DNA from: CAZRCG01 sp964598565
GTDB lineage: Bacteria; Bdellovibrionota; UBA2394
Length of the DNA stretch: 64,000 nucleotides
Direction of reading: 5' to 3'
Assembly (NCBI GenBank): GCA_964598565.1
Contig: CAZRCG010000006.1
Coordinates: 103,955-167,954, forward strand
Shown here: positions 43,023 through 51,333 of the stretch, piece by piece
Layout: every line of letters starts with the position of its first letter
How positions within the stretch are numbered: the first letter of the stretch is position 1
Notes under the pieces: generated by a model
The model's input: only the letters and a program-made list of their open reading frames with translations
The model's database searches: none
What the model was told of the DNA's origin: nothing
Program-made: the position numbers and the translations under genes

Positions 43023-44561
43023 ATGTCGAAGCTTCCACCCAATATGGCACTCTTTGCCGAAGTGGGAGAAATGGTAAACGAACTTGCCAAGGCTCTAGAA
43101 CCTGAGAATCGCGATATCCCCTGGCTTGAAGCGATGCGATATCCGTTACTGCTAAGAGTGGTTCAAAGGCTCACACTCCCTGAATCGGAAACGAGTCGAT
43201 CGAAAGTTCTATCCCCTCCCCTTTGGAAATGGCGCTACCGCCTCCAAAGAATAAGGCGAAGGACTTTTCAAGCTCGAATATCCACAAAAGACACTGTCTT
43301 ATTACCGGGGTCGTTTTGCTTTTTTCCTAGAACCCTTGCTCACCTACCGGACATGGTCGCCATTTCCCAAACCCTTCGAGATAAGCATGCCCAAAGCGTG
43401 GCGACCTTCACAACAATAGAACAGCTACACAAGTCGTTAGCCGCCATGAATGAACCCTATTCTTCTATAGAAGAGTTTAGCGCTGACCTAGACAGGCAGG
43501 ATCTTTCACAATCGACTGCCCTCTTTTTGAAGTGGAGAGCCGCCTTAGAGACAACCCTGCCCAAACAATTCTACGGATTATCTTCTGACCAAGTGATCAG
43601 AGAATTCTTAATTGTTTTTCAAACTCATTGGTTTCATCTCTTGGAGCTCTCAAAACGGATTCACCATTTATTTCGACAGATACAGCCACGCTTGATTTTT
43701 GTAGGAAATCACTATGCGCTGGAAGGAAAGCTGATCTCCCTTTTGGCGAAACGTTATCAGATTTTGAGTGTCTGCATTCAGCATGGGGGAGTCCTTGAGA
43801 AGGATCCTCAGTGGGAGGGCGCTTGGGTCGATCTTATGCTAGCTTGGGGAGAAAGCTCAGCTCAAATCATGCGCACCTGTGGTTTGCCCCATGTCGAAGT
43901 TTCCGGATCACCAGGTCTTGATAGCATCTTTCGATCTACTCGATCGGGCTCTTTCGAAAAGCCAAAACGCTTACTGGTAGCTACTTCAGGAGTCGGAGAT
44001 CTTGTGAGTCTCGAAGAGCACCTAGCTTTCATAAAGATTCTTATACGCGCCGCTGAAGAGAGCCCCGATCTGGAATGGATTGTGAAGCTCAACCGAAAAG
44101 ATCGAGAGGATTACTATGTCAATGGACATGGCGTCCGACCCAAAAATCTAATTTTGCGAAGAGGCTCGTGGGGCTCTCGTCTCGGCCGTTTGGAAATTTA
44201 TGACTACCTCGAAAAAGTGAGCGCCTTGATCACTGTTTCATCCTCGGCAGGACTCGATGCTTTAGTGATGGACTTGCCTGTGATAGCAATTGATACACTT
44301 CCCCCTGAAGCCGCTATCCATCGACACGACTATTTTAAGAAGGGTTCTGTTCAACGCGTGAATTCGTATGAGAGTCTTTTGAAAGCCGCCCGATTGGCCA
44401 CTTCCGACTTGGGACTGCAGGGTGAATTTCGGGAACAAGCGCGAGCCTATATTCGAGACTACTATGCCTATCCCAGGCGATCCACTGAAAAGGCTTGTGA
44501 AATTATATTGAAGTCGGCAGATAAACTAAAGGGTTCAAAAAATGCCGCAGTCACTTGCTAA
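43023..44561 (+). CDS. Predicted GT-B-fold surface-glycan protein (CDP-glycerol transferase- or epimerase-like)
   Basis: 512 residues, soluble. The first 200 residues match nothing I recognise. The second half resembles GT-B proteins: PRLIFVGNHYALEGKLISLLAKRY, VCIQHGGVLEKDPQW (the HG pair typical of glycerophosphotransferase and capsule-synthesis enzymes), VEVSGSPGLDSI, and a late ALITVSSSAGLDALVMDLPVIAID nucleotide-binding turn. The chain is longer than UDP-GlcNAc 2-epimerases. It sits directly before the NeuC-like gene, with which it overlaps by 20 nt. A glycosyl- or polyol-phosphate transferase is the best guess. Confidence 0.6.
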   Translation: MSKLPPNMALFAEVGEMVNELAKALEPENRDIPWLEAMRYPLLLRVVQRLTLPESETSRSKVLSPPLWKWRYRLQRIRRRTFQARISTKDTVLLPGSFCFFPRTLAHLPDMVAISQTLRDKHAQSVATFTTIEQLHKSLAAMNEPYSSIEEFSADLDRQDLSQSTALFLKWRAALETTLPKQFYGLSSDQVIREFLIVFQTHWFHLLELSKRIHHLFRQIQPRLIFVGNHYALEGKLISLLAKRYQILSVCIQHGGVLEKDPQWEGAWVDLMLAWGESSAQIMRTCGLPHVEVSGSPGLDSIFRSTRSGSFEKPKRLLVATSGVGDLVSLEEHLAFIKILIRAAEESPDLEWIVKLNRKDREDYYVNGHGVRPKNLILRRGSWGSRLGRLEIYDYLEKVSALITVSSSAGLDALVMDLPVIAIDTLPPEAAIHRHDYFKKGSVQRVNSYESLLKAARLATSDLGLQGEFREQARAYIRDYYAYPRRSTEKACEIILKSADKLKGSKNAAVTC

Positions 44562-45831
44562 TAAGAAAAAACGTAAAATTGCGGTCGTCATTACCGCACG
44601 ACCTAGTTACTCGAGAGTTCGTACCGCCTTAGAAGCGATTCGGGAATATCCTGAACTTGAACTACAACTGATCGTGGCTGCTTCAGCTCTCTTGGATCGC
44701 TACGGCAATACCGTCTCATTCATCACGAACGATGGTTTTCCCATTGCGGCGAGAGTGTTTATGGTTCTTGAAGGAGAAAATCTCGTCACTTCCGCTAAAT
44801 CCACTGGCTTAGGCCTTGTGGAATTGTCGTCTGTTTTTGACAATTTACAACCCGATATGGTGGTTACGATTGCGGACCGCTATGAAACCATGGCCACCGC
44901 CATCGCAGCAGCCTATATGAATATTCCGCTCGTTCACATTCAAGGCGGAGAAGTCACAGGATCTATCGATGAGAAAGTGCGCCACTCCATTACCAAACTG
45001 GCCAACTATCATTTCGTCTCGACTGAACAAGCTCGGTCCTATGTCATTAGAATGGGGGAAAGCCAAGACCGTGTATTTTTAACAGGATGCCCCTCGATTG
45101 ATATTGCGGCTCGAGTGCAACGCAATCCGCATCTAGATTTTGATCCCTTCAAGAAATATGGAGGAGTTGGAACCTGGTTAGACATTCAAAAGGATTTTCT
45201 AATCGTGATGCAACACCCAGTGACAACCGAGTATCATGATGCCCGACATCAGGTGATCGAAACGCTGCATGCGATTCGCGACCTAAGAATTCCAACTCTT
45301 TGGTTTTGGCCAAACGTGGATGCAGGCAGCGACTGGACCTCTAAAGAGATCCGAACCTTCCGAGAATTCAATGACGCCTCCATGATTCACTTTTTTAAGA
45401 ATATGACGGGTGAGGACTTTCTCAAGCTCTGTCTCTCGAGCCGAGGAATCGTCGGAAATTCAAGTGTTGCGATACGAGAATGTTCCTTTTTAGGAGTGCC
45501 CGCTGTTAATATTGGCAATCGCCAATCATTTCGAGAACGCGGCCCCAATGTTATAGACTGCTCGCATGATCGCCGAGCTATATCCAGCGCTATACAAAGC
45601 ATCCTGAATCTGCCTCGGCCTTCTCCATCTAGTCTCTATGGCAAAGGTAATGCGGGACGAAGCATTGCTGACCTCTTAGCTAGCCTGCCCCTGCGCTCTG
45701 AAAAATATTTAAGCTACGCTTATGAGAATTCCTTCACAGAGAAAGGGACTGACCCACTTCAAATGAGCGATCGCTTTTACTCATCCGAACGCTATTCGGA
45801 ACCTTTGAACGTTGATTCTCCAAAAATCTAG
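44542..45831 (+). CDS. neuC: Hydrolysing UDP-GlcNAc 2-epimerase, NeuC/LegG-type
   Basis: 429 residues. KIAVVITARPSYSRVRTALEAI is the family opening, with VVTIADRYETMATAIAAAYMNIPLVHIQGGEVTGSIDE (acid/base Asp and Glu) and IRHSITKL-type residues, HFVSTEQAR and VFLTGCPSIDIA. It makes a free manno-configured sugar and UDP, the substrate NeuB needs. It lies 19 kb from neuB but in the same locus, so it completes the nonulosonate pathway. The 3' 98 nt overlap the second AsnB-like gene on the opposite strand, making the last 33 residues suspect as an extension. Confidence 0.88.
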   Translation: MPQSLANKKKRKIAVVITARPSYSRVRTALEAIREYPELELQLIVAASALLDRYGNTVSFITNDGFPIAARVFMVLEGENLVTSAKSTGLGLVELSSVFDNLQPDMVVTIADRYETMATAIAAAYMNIPLVHIQGGEVTGSIDEKVRHSITKLANYHFVSTEQARSYVIRMGESQDRVFLTGCPSIDIAARVQRNPHLDFDPFKKYGGVGTWLDIQKDFLIVMQHPVTTEYHDARHQVIETLHAIRDLRIPTLWFWPNVDAGSDWTSKEIRTFREFNDASMIHFFKNMTGEDFLKLCLSSRGIVGNSSVAIRECSFLGVPAVNIGNRQSFRERGPNVIDCSHDRRAISSAIQSILNLPRPSPSSLYGKGNAGRSIADLLASLPLRSEKYLSYAYENSFTEKGTDPLQMSDRFYSSERYSEPLNVDSPKI

Positions 45832-47704
45832 CAAGGGAGAGACATAGAAAAATTCTCTGATAAAGAGACTGTCGAGAGATGGTCTTCCCAAGGCGTGATT
45901 TTTCTCCAAAGGCCCGCACCCACGTCTCTAGAGTCCTTTTCTCAAAAATAGGATGAAGTATTGTGCTGCCCAATAACTGATCTTCAATATAGCTTAAGAA
46001 CGCCGGTGAGCAGTAGGTATCCAAAGGAATTGCAAAACCCCACTTTGGCTTTCTGACGACAGCGTCGGGAATCTTGCCCGATAAGTAACGTCGAAGCGGC
46101 ATCTTTCCAAGTCTACCTTTCCTCTTTTGTTCCCAAGGAAGCGCTCGGCAAAAATCGACCAGGTCCTCATCCAATAACGGAAGACGAACCTCTAAACCAT
46201 TCTTCATCGACATCATATCAACTTTCTTGAGCATATCACCAGGCAGTCCGTAGCGTAAAAGCCAGCGAGTAAGGAGTTCCCAAATCTCTGACCGATCTCT
46301 CTTGCTAAAATCTACTGTTAATAGATTGTCGGCTAAGCGCTCTAGGCTCATCAGGTCTCGATCTTGTCCCTGCAAGAAATCTTTCTTAAGAGCCTTTGAC
46401 TTGTCGTGGCTATTCAGCCACGACTGACTCTCGGTCATAAAAACAGACCACTCTTCTAAACTCCAACGTAAGGCTTTACCCATTCGCATTCCTAGATTCG
46501 TCCTGGCCAGCCAAGGAACTTGAAATAACGAAAACAGTTGTTTTCTCACAAGTCGCGGAAGAGAGCGCAATGAGTAGAGAATCGCATGCAAGTCGAAGCT
46601 ATGGTAGCCCCCCAAAATTTCATCTCCCCCATCGCCCGACAGAGCCACGGTGACCCTTTTTCGAATTTCCCGCGATATGAAATAAGTCGGAATGAGAGAC
46701 GAATCTCCAAAGGGTTGATCGAAATGGCCCAAAAGCTCATGAATCGTATCCACTTCGGCAGCGCCACTTTGAATAGTAAATTCATGGTGATCAGTCCCAC
46801 AAGCCTCAGCCACCATTCTGGCGTAAGGGGATTCATCATAACCCTGATCTTGAAAGCGGACACAGAAGGTGGATAAACGTTCAAGCTCACGCGAGGCTGC
46901 ACAAACCACACTTGAAGAATCTAAACCGCCACTAAGAAAGGCTCCAACAGGAACATCCGCCTGCAGCTGCGATCTAACAGCGTTCGCTAATAAGGAATCG
47001 AAATTCTCTTGAGTAAAATCCTGCGCCAAAAACGAGGGGCTTCTATAATAGGTCGATTCAAAAAAACGAAGATCTCCATCTCGGCACTCCAGTGAATGGC
47101 CTGGTTCCAACGCTACAATGTCCTTAAGACCCGTAGCTGGTTCCGGTATATAACCTAGACTAAGATAATCATAAATGGCTTGATCATCCATCTTTGAGTG
47201 GCGGGATATTCCTTTTATTTCACTTGCAAACGATAATCGGCCATTCTTCCAGGAAAAATAGAGGGGCTTAATACCAAATCGATCGCGCGAAAGAACAAGG
47301 CTTTTATGCTTTTGGTCGTAGACGGCAATTGCAAAAATTCCCTTAAGTAGTCTAGCGAACGAAGCGCCGTATTCTCTATAGAGAGCTGGCAAAATAATCC
47401 CATCGGTCGTCGACTCAAAACGATAGCCTCTCGATTCCAAACCGGCGCGGAGCTCGCGGTGATTATAAATTTCGCCGTTAAAAACAACCACGACTTGAGT
47501 TTGAGGACAAACGAAAGGCTGCCGACCACCTTCACTTAGATCGAGGATGCTTAAGCGAGTTTGCCCCAGAAATAAATACTCTTCGTGATAAGCGCCGTGA
47601 CCATCAGGCCCTCGATGTTTCAAACGCATCAATAGCTGCGAATGTTCTACTTCATTCAAGGGCTCACGGCCTAAAGAATCAAATTCGCCAACTATTCCAC
47701 ACAT
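45734..47704 (-). CDS. asnB: Asparagine synthase-like glutamine amidotransferase (second of two)
   Basis: 656 residues when started at the ATG giving MCGIVGEFDSLG (Cys2 nucleophile must be next to the initiator); the longer frame upstream has no role. RLSILDLSEGGRQPF and FNGEIYNHREL belong to the glutaminase. PP-loop FLSGGLDSSSVV near 260 and LSGDGGDEILGGYHSF belong to the synthetase. It is diverged from the copy at 33230. It is the second gene of a minus-strand pair with a GT4 gene 17 nt upstream. A role in amidating a sugar carboxylate is likely; asparagine synthesis cannot be excluded. Confidence 0.9.
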   Translation of the reverse strand: MCGIVGEFDSLGREPLNEVEHSQLLMRLKHRGPDGHGAYHEEYLFLGQTRLSILDLSEGGRQPFVCPQTQVVVVFNGEIYNHRELRAGLESRGYRFESTTDGIILPALYREYGASFARLLKGIFAIAVYDQKHKSLVLSRDRFGIKPLYFSWKNGRLSFASEIKGISRHSKMDDQAIYDYLSLGYIPEPATGLKDIVALEPGHSLECRDGDLRFFESTYYRSPSFLAQDFTQENFDSLLANAVRSQLQADVPVGAFLSGGLDSSSVVCAASRELERLSTFCVRFQDQGYDESPYARMVAEACGTDHHEFTIQSGAAEVDTIHELLGHFDQPFGDSSLIPTYFISREIRKRVTVALSGDGGDEILGGYHSFDLHAILYSLRSLPRLVRKQLFSLFQVPWLARTNLGMRMGKALRWSLEEWSVFMTESQSWLNSHDKSKALKKDFLQGQDRDLMSLERLADNLLTVDFSKRDRSEIWELLTRWLLRYGLPGDMLKKVDMMSMKNGLEVRLPLLDEDLVDFCRALPWEQKRKGRLGKMPLRRYLSGKIPDAVVRKPKWGFAIPLDTYCSPAFLSYIEDQLLGSTILHPIFEKRTLETWVRAFGEKSRLGKTISRQSLYQRIFLCLSLARFLENQRSKVPNSVRMSKSDRSFEVGQSLSL

Positions 47705-47721
47705 TGCCCAGGCTCCCTTTG

Positions 47722-48870
47722 TTAATAGACAGACTCTTTCAACTTTGCTTCCTCTCGCTCTAGGCAATCCGAGGCCGATGCTTGAGTTTCAATGGTATGC
47801 CGCGCCTGCTGTCCTATTTTTTCTCTTAGGCCACTGTCGGTCATAAGTTCCTGCAACAGCGAAACAAAATCTCCAAAATCCTCCGCCAAAAAGCCGTTTT
47901 GTCGGTGCTTAATCACCGACTTTAGATCCCCCACCGGCGTAGAGAGCACTGGAAGTCCACAACTCATGGCTTCTAGAACTACATTTGGCTGTCCCTCAAA
48001 GGCTGAATAGAAAACAAAGATATCCGACTTTTGAAGCCATTGCTCAACACAATCCTGGTGGCCGACGAAGTCAATCTTTTCAGTTAGACCGAGCTCTCCA
48101 GCCTGCTTACGAAGGCTTTCTTCTAATTCTCCCGATCCCACAAGAGTAAGTCTCCAATTTCCCCACGGATAAAGCCGATCTTTTTCTCGCAATAATCGAA
48201 AGAGCTCAAACCAACGCTTACCTGGCTTCAAAGTACCCACACTGATTAATCGAATACATTCCGTTGGCTTTCGCGTCTCCTGCGAAGGGCTGAACTTCCG
48301 CTCATCGACTCCGTTCGAAAAATAAAGAACTCTCGACGGACGCAACCACCGAACTTGAGTTCTAAGAATATCAACCGTTACCTGACTATTGGCATAAGCT
48401 CGACGAGGAAAAAGACTGCATAGCAGCCCCCGCAAGACCCCGGAGCCGTGCAACTCAGAATAGTAGTTACTTCGAAAAGTACCCCATCGCCTACGAGTAG
48501 ACGGGATCAGAAAAGTTAAGGCGACTGGGAAATTCATATAAAAACTGACCGACTTGACCACCTTCGGTCTAATTTCAGAGATGATTTTCAGAAAGGACCA
48601 CAGGCGTCCAAGGTGCCCGCCAGAACGAGAAACTTGATGAATTGGGAATGGTAGCTCATTAAAATCCGAACACAAGGCATCGTTCAAATCATAGCGCCAT
48701 ACAATGATATGAGGCTCAATTCCTGGCTCATCAGATTGTCGACCCCATTCAGATTTTTGTCGCCTGGCCATCTCTTGTAACAGAAGTAATAGCTGGCGTT
48801 CGCTCCCTCCGCAGCCTAAAGCGCCAACAACATAGGCGACACGGAGAGGTTCTTGATCGAAAGAACTCAT
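47722..48870 (-). CDS. Glycosyltransferase family 4 (GT-B)
   Basis: 382 residues. The N-terminus has RVAYVVGALGCGGSERQLLLLL, the acceptor-side glycine-rich turn of GT4 enzymes. The donor domain has LISVGTLKPGKRWFELF, DFVGHQDCVEQWLQKSDIF and the motif EGQPNVVLEAMSCGLPVLST. Its mRNA would start in the 227-bp gap that also holds two large hairpins. Sugar donor unknown. Confidence 0.88.
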   Translation of the reverse strand: MSSFDQEPLRVAYVVGALGCGGSERQLLLLLQEMARRQKSEWGRQSDEPGIEPHIIVWRYDLNDALCSDFNELPFPIHQVSRSGGHLGRLWSFLKIISEIRPKVVKSVSFYMNFPVALTFLIPSTRRRWGTFRSNYYSELHGSGVLRGLLCSLFPRRAYANSQVTVDILRTQVRWLRPSRVLYFSNGVDERKFSPSQETRKPTECIRLISVGTLKPGKRWFELFRLLREKDRLYPWGNWRLTLVGSGELEESLRKQAGELGLTEKIDFVGHQDCVEQWLQKSDIFVFYSAFEGQPNVVLEAMSCGLPVLSTPVGDLKSVIKHRQNGFLAEDFGDFVSLLQELMTDSGLREKIGQQARHTIETQASASDCLEREEAKLKESVY

Positions 48871-48963
48871 CTGCCAAATCTACCTGACGATTGAATCGGT
48901 CGAATACAAAAAAGCGAAACCAGGGCTAAAAGGTAATAAAGATAATATTGCCAAACTTGATCC

Positions 48964-49027
48964 CGGCGTCGCCAAAACCCTCGGGGGCGGTATCGAGAAA
49001 CGCCCCTCTGGGCCTTTGGCGACACCG
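48964..49027. promoter_or_regulatory. Long imperfect stem-loop with an ops-like GGGCGGTA core, flanked by direct repeats
   Basis: Stem parts pair in order: CGG 48964-48966 with CCG 49025-49027; nine bp GTCGCCAAA 48968-48976 with TTTGGCGAC 49015-49023; CCC 48978-48980 with GGG 49010-49012; GGGGCG 48984-48989 with CGCCCC 49001-49006, closing an 11-nt loop. Bases 48985-48997 (GGGCGGTATCGAG) match the ops pause element GGCGGTAGCGTG at 9 of 12 positions. TTGATCCC occurs at 48957-48964 and again at 49037-49044, exactly 80 nt apart. It could be a leader RNA structure of the plus-strand operon or a small palindromic mobile element with target duplication. Confidence 0.5.
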
Positions 49028-49041
49028 CTCTTTACTTTGAT

Positions 49042-49078
49042 CCCACCCTCCCTTAAAAATAGAAAGGGTGGGTCTTTT
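49042..49078 (+). terminator. Terminator-like hairpin in the leader of the 49-57 kb operon
   Basis: Eight base pairs, CCCACCCT 49042-49049 with AGGGTGGG 49065-49072, then TCTTTT. No plus-strand gene lies upstream that would need terminating, so it may end a short leader transcript (attenuation). Its 3' arm AGGGTGGG is also the only purine-rich sequence positioned as a ribosome-binding site for a TTG start at 49077, so the stem would hide it. Confidence 0.5.
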
Positions 49079-50453
49079 GGCAAATCATGAATTCAATGTG
49101 ACCGATGATCTTCGCAAATCGTTTGCCAAAAAAGTTGCATTTCCGTTAGCAGACCATTTCCACGGCTTTGGATGCCGTCGCAAACTCGAGCTATTACGCT
49201 CAAGTCAGTATTGGACCAAAGATCAAACAGAGCAATATCAGCTTAAAGCGCTTCAGAGCCTAGTGGAGACCGCTTACCAGGAGATTCCTCTCTTTCGCAA
49301 TCTGATGGATCAAAAGAAACTGCAACCCTCTTCGATTCGTCACATCTCTGATATTTGCTTGCTACCCATTCTCACAAAAGACTTGATACGCAAGAACTAT
49401 CCGCAACGAACCACGAGGTCGACACCCTTCAGACAGCATGAAGTTTCGTCATCAGGCTCGACTGGAACCAATCTAGTCGTTCTCGAAGATTCTGACACCA
49501 CCGGCATTCTCTATTCATGCCATCTTTTTTCTTTAGAAATGAGCGGCTGGACTTTCGGAGACCGACATCTGCAATTCGGAATGTCTCTTGAACGTGGCTT
49601 TTTTAAGACGATGAAAGATCGACTCTTGGGTTGCTCCTATGTCTCTGGACGAGAGTTGCGAGACGAGGAAATGGACTCTGCTCTCAACGAAATTGAGAAC
49701 CAACAAATCCACTTTGTTCATGGCTACGCTGGCAGTCTCTACCGACTAGCGAGCCGAGCGCTTGAGACCAAAAGGGAGATAAAGCTTCGAGCCGTCTCAT
49801 CGTGGGGAGACAATCTCTACGCCCATTATCGTCGAAGCCTCGAGAAAGCCTTTCAAACAAAGGTCTACGATTCTTACGGTTGCGCCGAAGGCATAACGGT
49901 CGCTGCGCAATGCGGGCACGAAAACAACTATCATCTTTACAGCCCATTTGTTCTCGTTGAAGTGGTCGATGACAGCGGTCAGCCACTCCCTCCAGGGCAA
50001 TCGGGCCACCTGCTTTTGACTCGACTTCAAGCGGGAGCAATGCCACTTATCCGCTATCGAGTAGAAGATCGCGGCATGCTGGGTGATCATAGAGAATGCC
50101 CCTGTGGACGTAGAAGTCCTCTGATGCTGCAAATCGAGGGACGAGATACCGATATTGTAATGACGCGGTCGGGCAATCATCTTATTGTGCATTTTTTCAC
50201 AGGGATCTTTGAATACTTTCACGAGATAAAAAACTTCCAGGTAGTCCAACGAAGACCAGGTCATATCACTATCTATCTGGTTCCGTCGAAAGAGATCACC
50301 AGCGCCGCTCTACAAAAAATGCAGAATACTTTGTACGAGGCTGGAGCAGACCTTGAAATGGAGTTCGAAGTGGTAACAGAGATTCCTTGTGCTAAGAGTG
50401 GAAAGAGACGATTCGTGATTAACGAATGGAAGAGGCAGAATCATGCCCTCTGA
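49068..50453 (+). CDS. PaaK/CapK-family adenylate-forming enzyme
   Basis: About 450-461 residues. The start is uncertain: GTG 49068 lies inside the terminator-like stem, TTG 49077 and GTG 49098 are in frame downstream. The ATP motif SSSGSTGTNLVVLE near residue 125 belongs to the phenylacetate-CoA ligase (PaaK)/CapK superfamily, with YDSYGCAEGITVAAQCG (adenylation motif) and VEDRGMLGDHRECPCGRRSPLM. Members in capsule loci are thought to activate an acid for transfer to a sugar; no acyl carrier or acyltransferase partner is seen next to it. It starts the plus-strand block ending with the Wzz-like gene. Confidence 0.8.
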   Translation: MGLLANHEFNVTDDLRKSFAKKVAFPLADHFHGFGCRRKLELLRSSQYWTKDQTEQYQLKALQSLVETAYQEIPLFRNLMDQKKLQPSSIRHISDICLLPILTKDLIRKNYPQRTTRSTPFRQHEVSSSGSTGTNLVVLEDSDTTGILYSCHLFSLEMSGWTFGDRHLQFGMSLERGFFKTMKDRLLGCSYVSGRELRDEEMDSALNEIENQQIHFVHGYAGSLYRLASRALETKREIKLRAVSSWGDNLYAHYRRSLEKAFQTKVYDSYGCAEGITVAAQCGHENNYHLYSPFVLVEVVDDSGQPLPPGQSGHLLLTRLQAGAMPLIRYRVEDRGMLGDHRECPCGRRSPLMLQIEGRDTDIVMTRSGNHLIVHFFTGIFEYFHEIKNFQVVQRRPGHITIYLVPSKEITSAALQKMQNTLYEAGADLEMEFEVVTEIPCAKSGKRRFVINEWKRQNHAL

Positions 50454-51333
50454 GAGCCTCACGGAGAATCGTCCTAAGGTCTCTGCACTGATCACCGCTT
50501 ACAATGCCATGACGACGATTCAAGAATCGCTAGATGCGCTCCTCAATCAGACTTTTTCGAACTTCGAAATCGTGGTAGTCGACGATGGCAGCAGTGATCA
50601 AACAGCTTCGATTGTCCAGAATCTTGCAGCAAGAGATCCTCGCATTCACTTTTTCTCGCCTGGGCGCCTAGGTCGAGCCAGAGCTCTCAATTATGGCCTC
50701 GCTAAATGCCGAGGAGAGTGGATCGCGATAAACGATTCCGATGATGTATCGCACGAGGATCGCCTTTTAAGACAGATGAAATTCTTAGCAGAGAATCCAG
50801 AATCTGTTTTAGTTGGGACTTGGTACAGGGTTTGGCGTCAAGTTGAAAATCGCAGCGAAGATATTTGCCATCCACTTGCAGATGCCGACTTAAGAGCGGC
50901 ACTTACCTGGGGTCAACCATTTCACCACTCGTCGGTGATCATGAAGAAAACGGCTCTTGATGAAATCGGTGGCTATAATGAAAAGCGGCACTTTCTTTTG
51001 GATCGGGACATTTTCATTCGTCTAGCTAAGAGAGGCTTTGTAGCAAATATTCCTGAAATTCTCGTGACAGTGAAACGACATCCTCAACAGTTTTTTTACC
51101 ATGGCTTTTCATCTCGACATCGAGAAATTCAGCACCATATCTTACGAATCAAAGCTCTTAAGTCGTTTCACTACCCCCTTAAATCTTATGTAAGCCCTCT
51201 ATCAGCCCTAGGCTTGGCGCTCTTCCCTCATTGGCTCAGGCTTTCCATGCCCATTAAGGTCAAATCACTTTTGAAACCAATTCTCTATCCGACCATAAAG
51301 TTGGAAGGAAAAGCAGAGGGTAAACATTTATGA
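50443..51333 (+). CDS. Glycosyltransferase family 2
   Basis: 296 residues. GT-A domain: VSALITAYNAMTTIQESLDAL, FEIVVVDDGSSDQTASIV (nucleotide-binding acidic pair) and WIAINDSDDVSHEDRL (DxD metal site). A basic, partly hydrophobic C-terminus (LGLALFPHWLRLSMPIK) may lie on the membrane. It overlaps its neighbours by 11 and 4 nt. Linkage and donor unknown. Confidence 0.88.
   Translation: MPSESLTENRPKVSALITAYNAMTTIQESLDALLNQTFSNFEIVVVDDGSSDQTASIVQNLAARDPRIHFFSPGRLGRARALNYGLAKCRGEWIAINDSDDVSHEDRLLRQMKFLAENPESVLVGTWYRVWRQVENRSEDICHPLADADLRAALTWGQPFHHSSVIMKKTALDEIGGYNEKRHFLLDRDIFIRLAKRGFVANIPEILVTVKRHPQQFFYHGFSSRHREIQHHILRIKALKSFHYPLKSYVSPLSALGLALFPHWLRLSMPIKVKSLLKPILYPTIKLEGKAEGKHL

Noticed and set aside
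46546..46911. 121-codon frame on the minus strand
   Set aside because: It is an alternative frame of the second AsnB-like gene, whose frame carries the PP-loop and other motifs.
49684..50264. Two overlapping minus-strand frames of 120 and 155 codons
   Set aside because: Antisense to the PaaK/CapK-like gene, with no recognisable protein motif.
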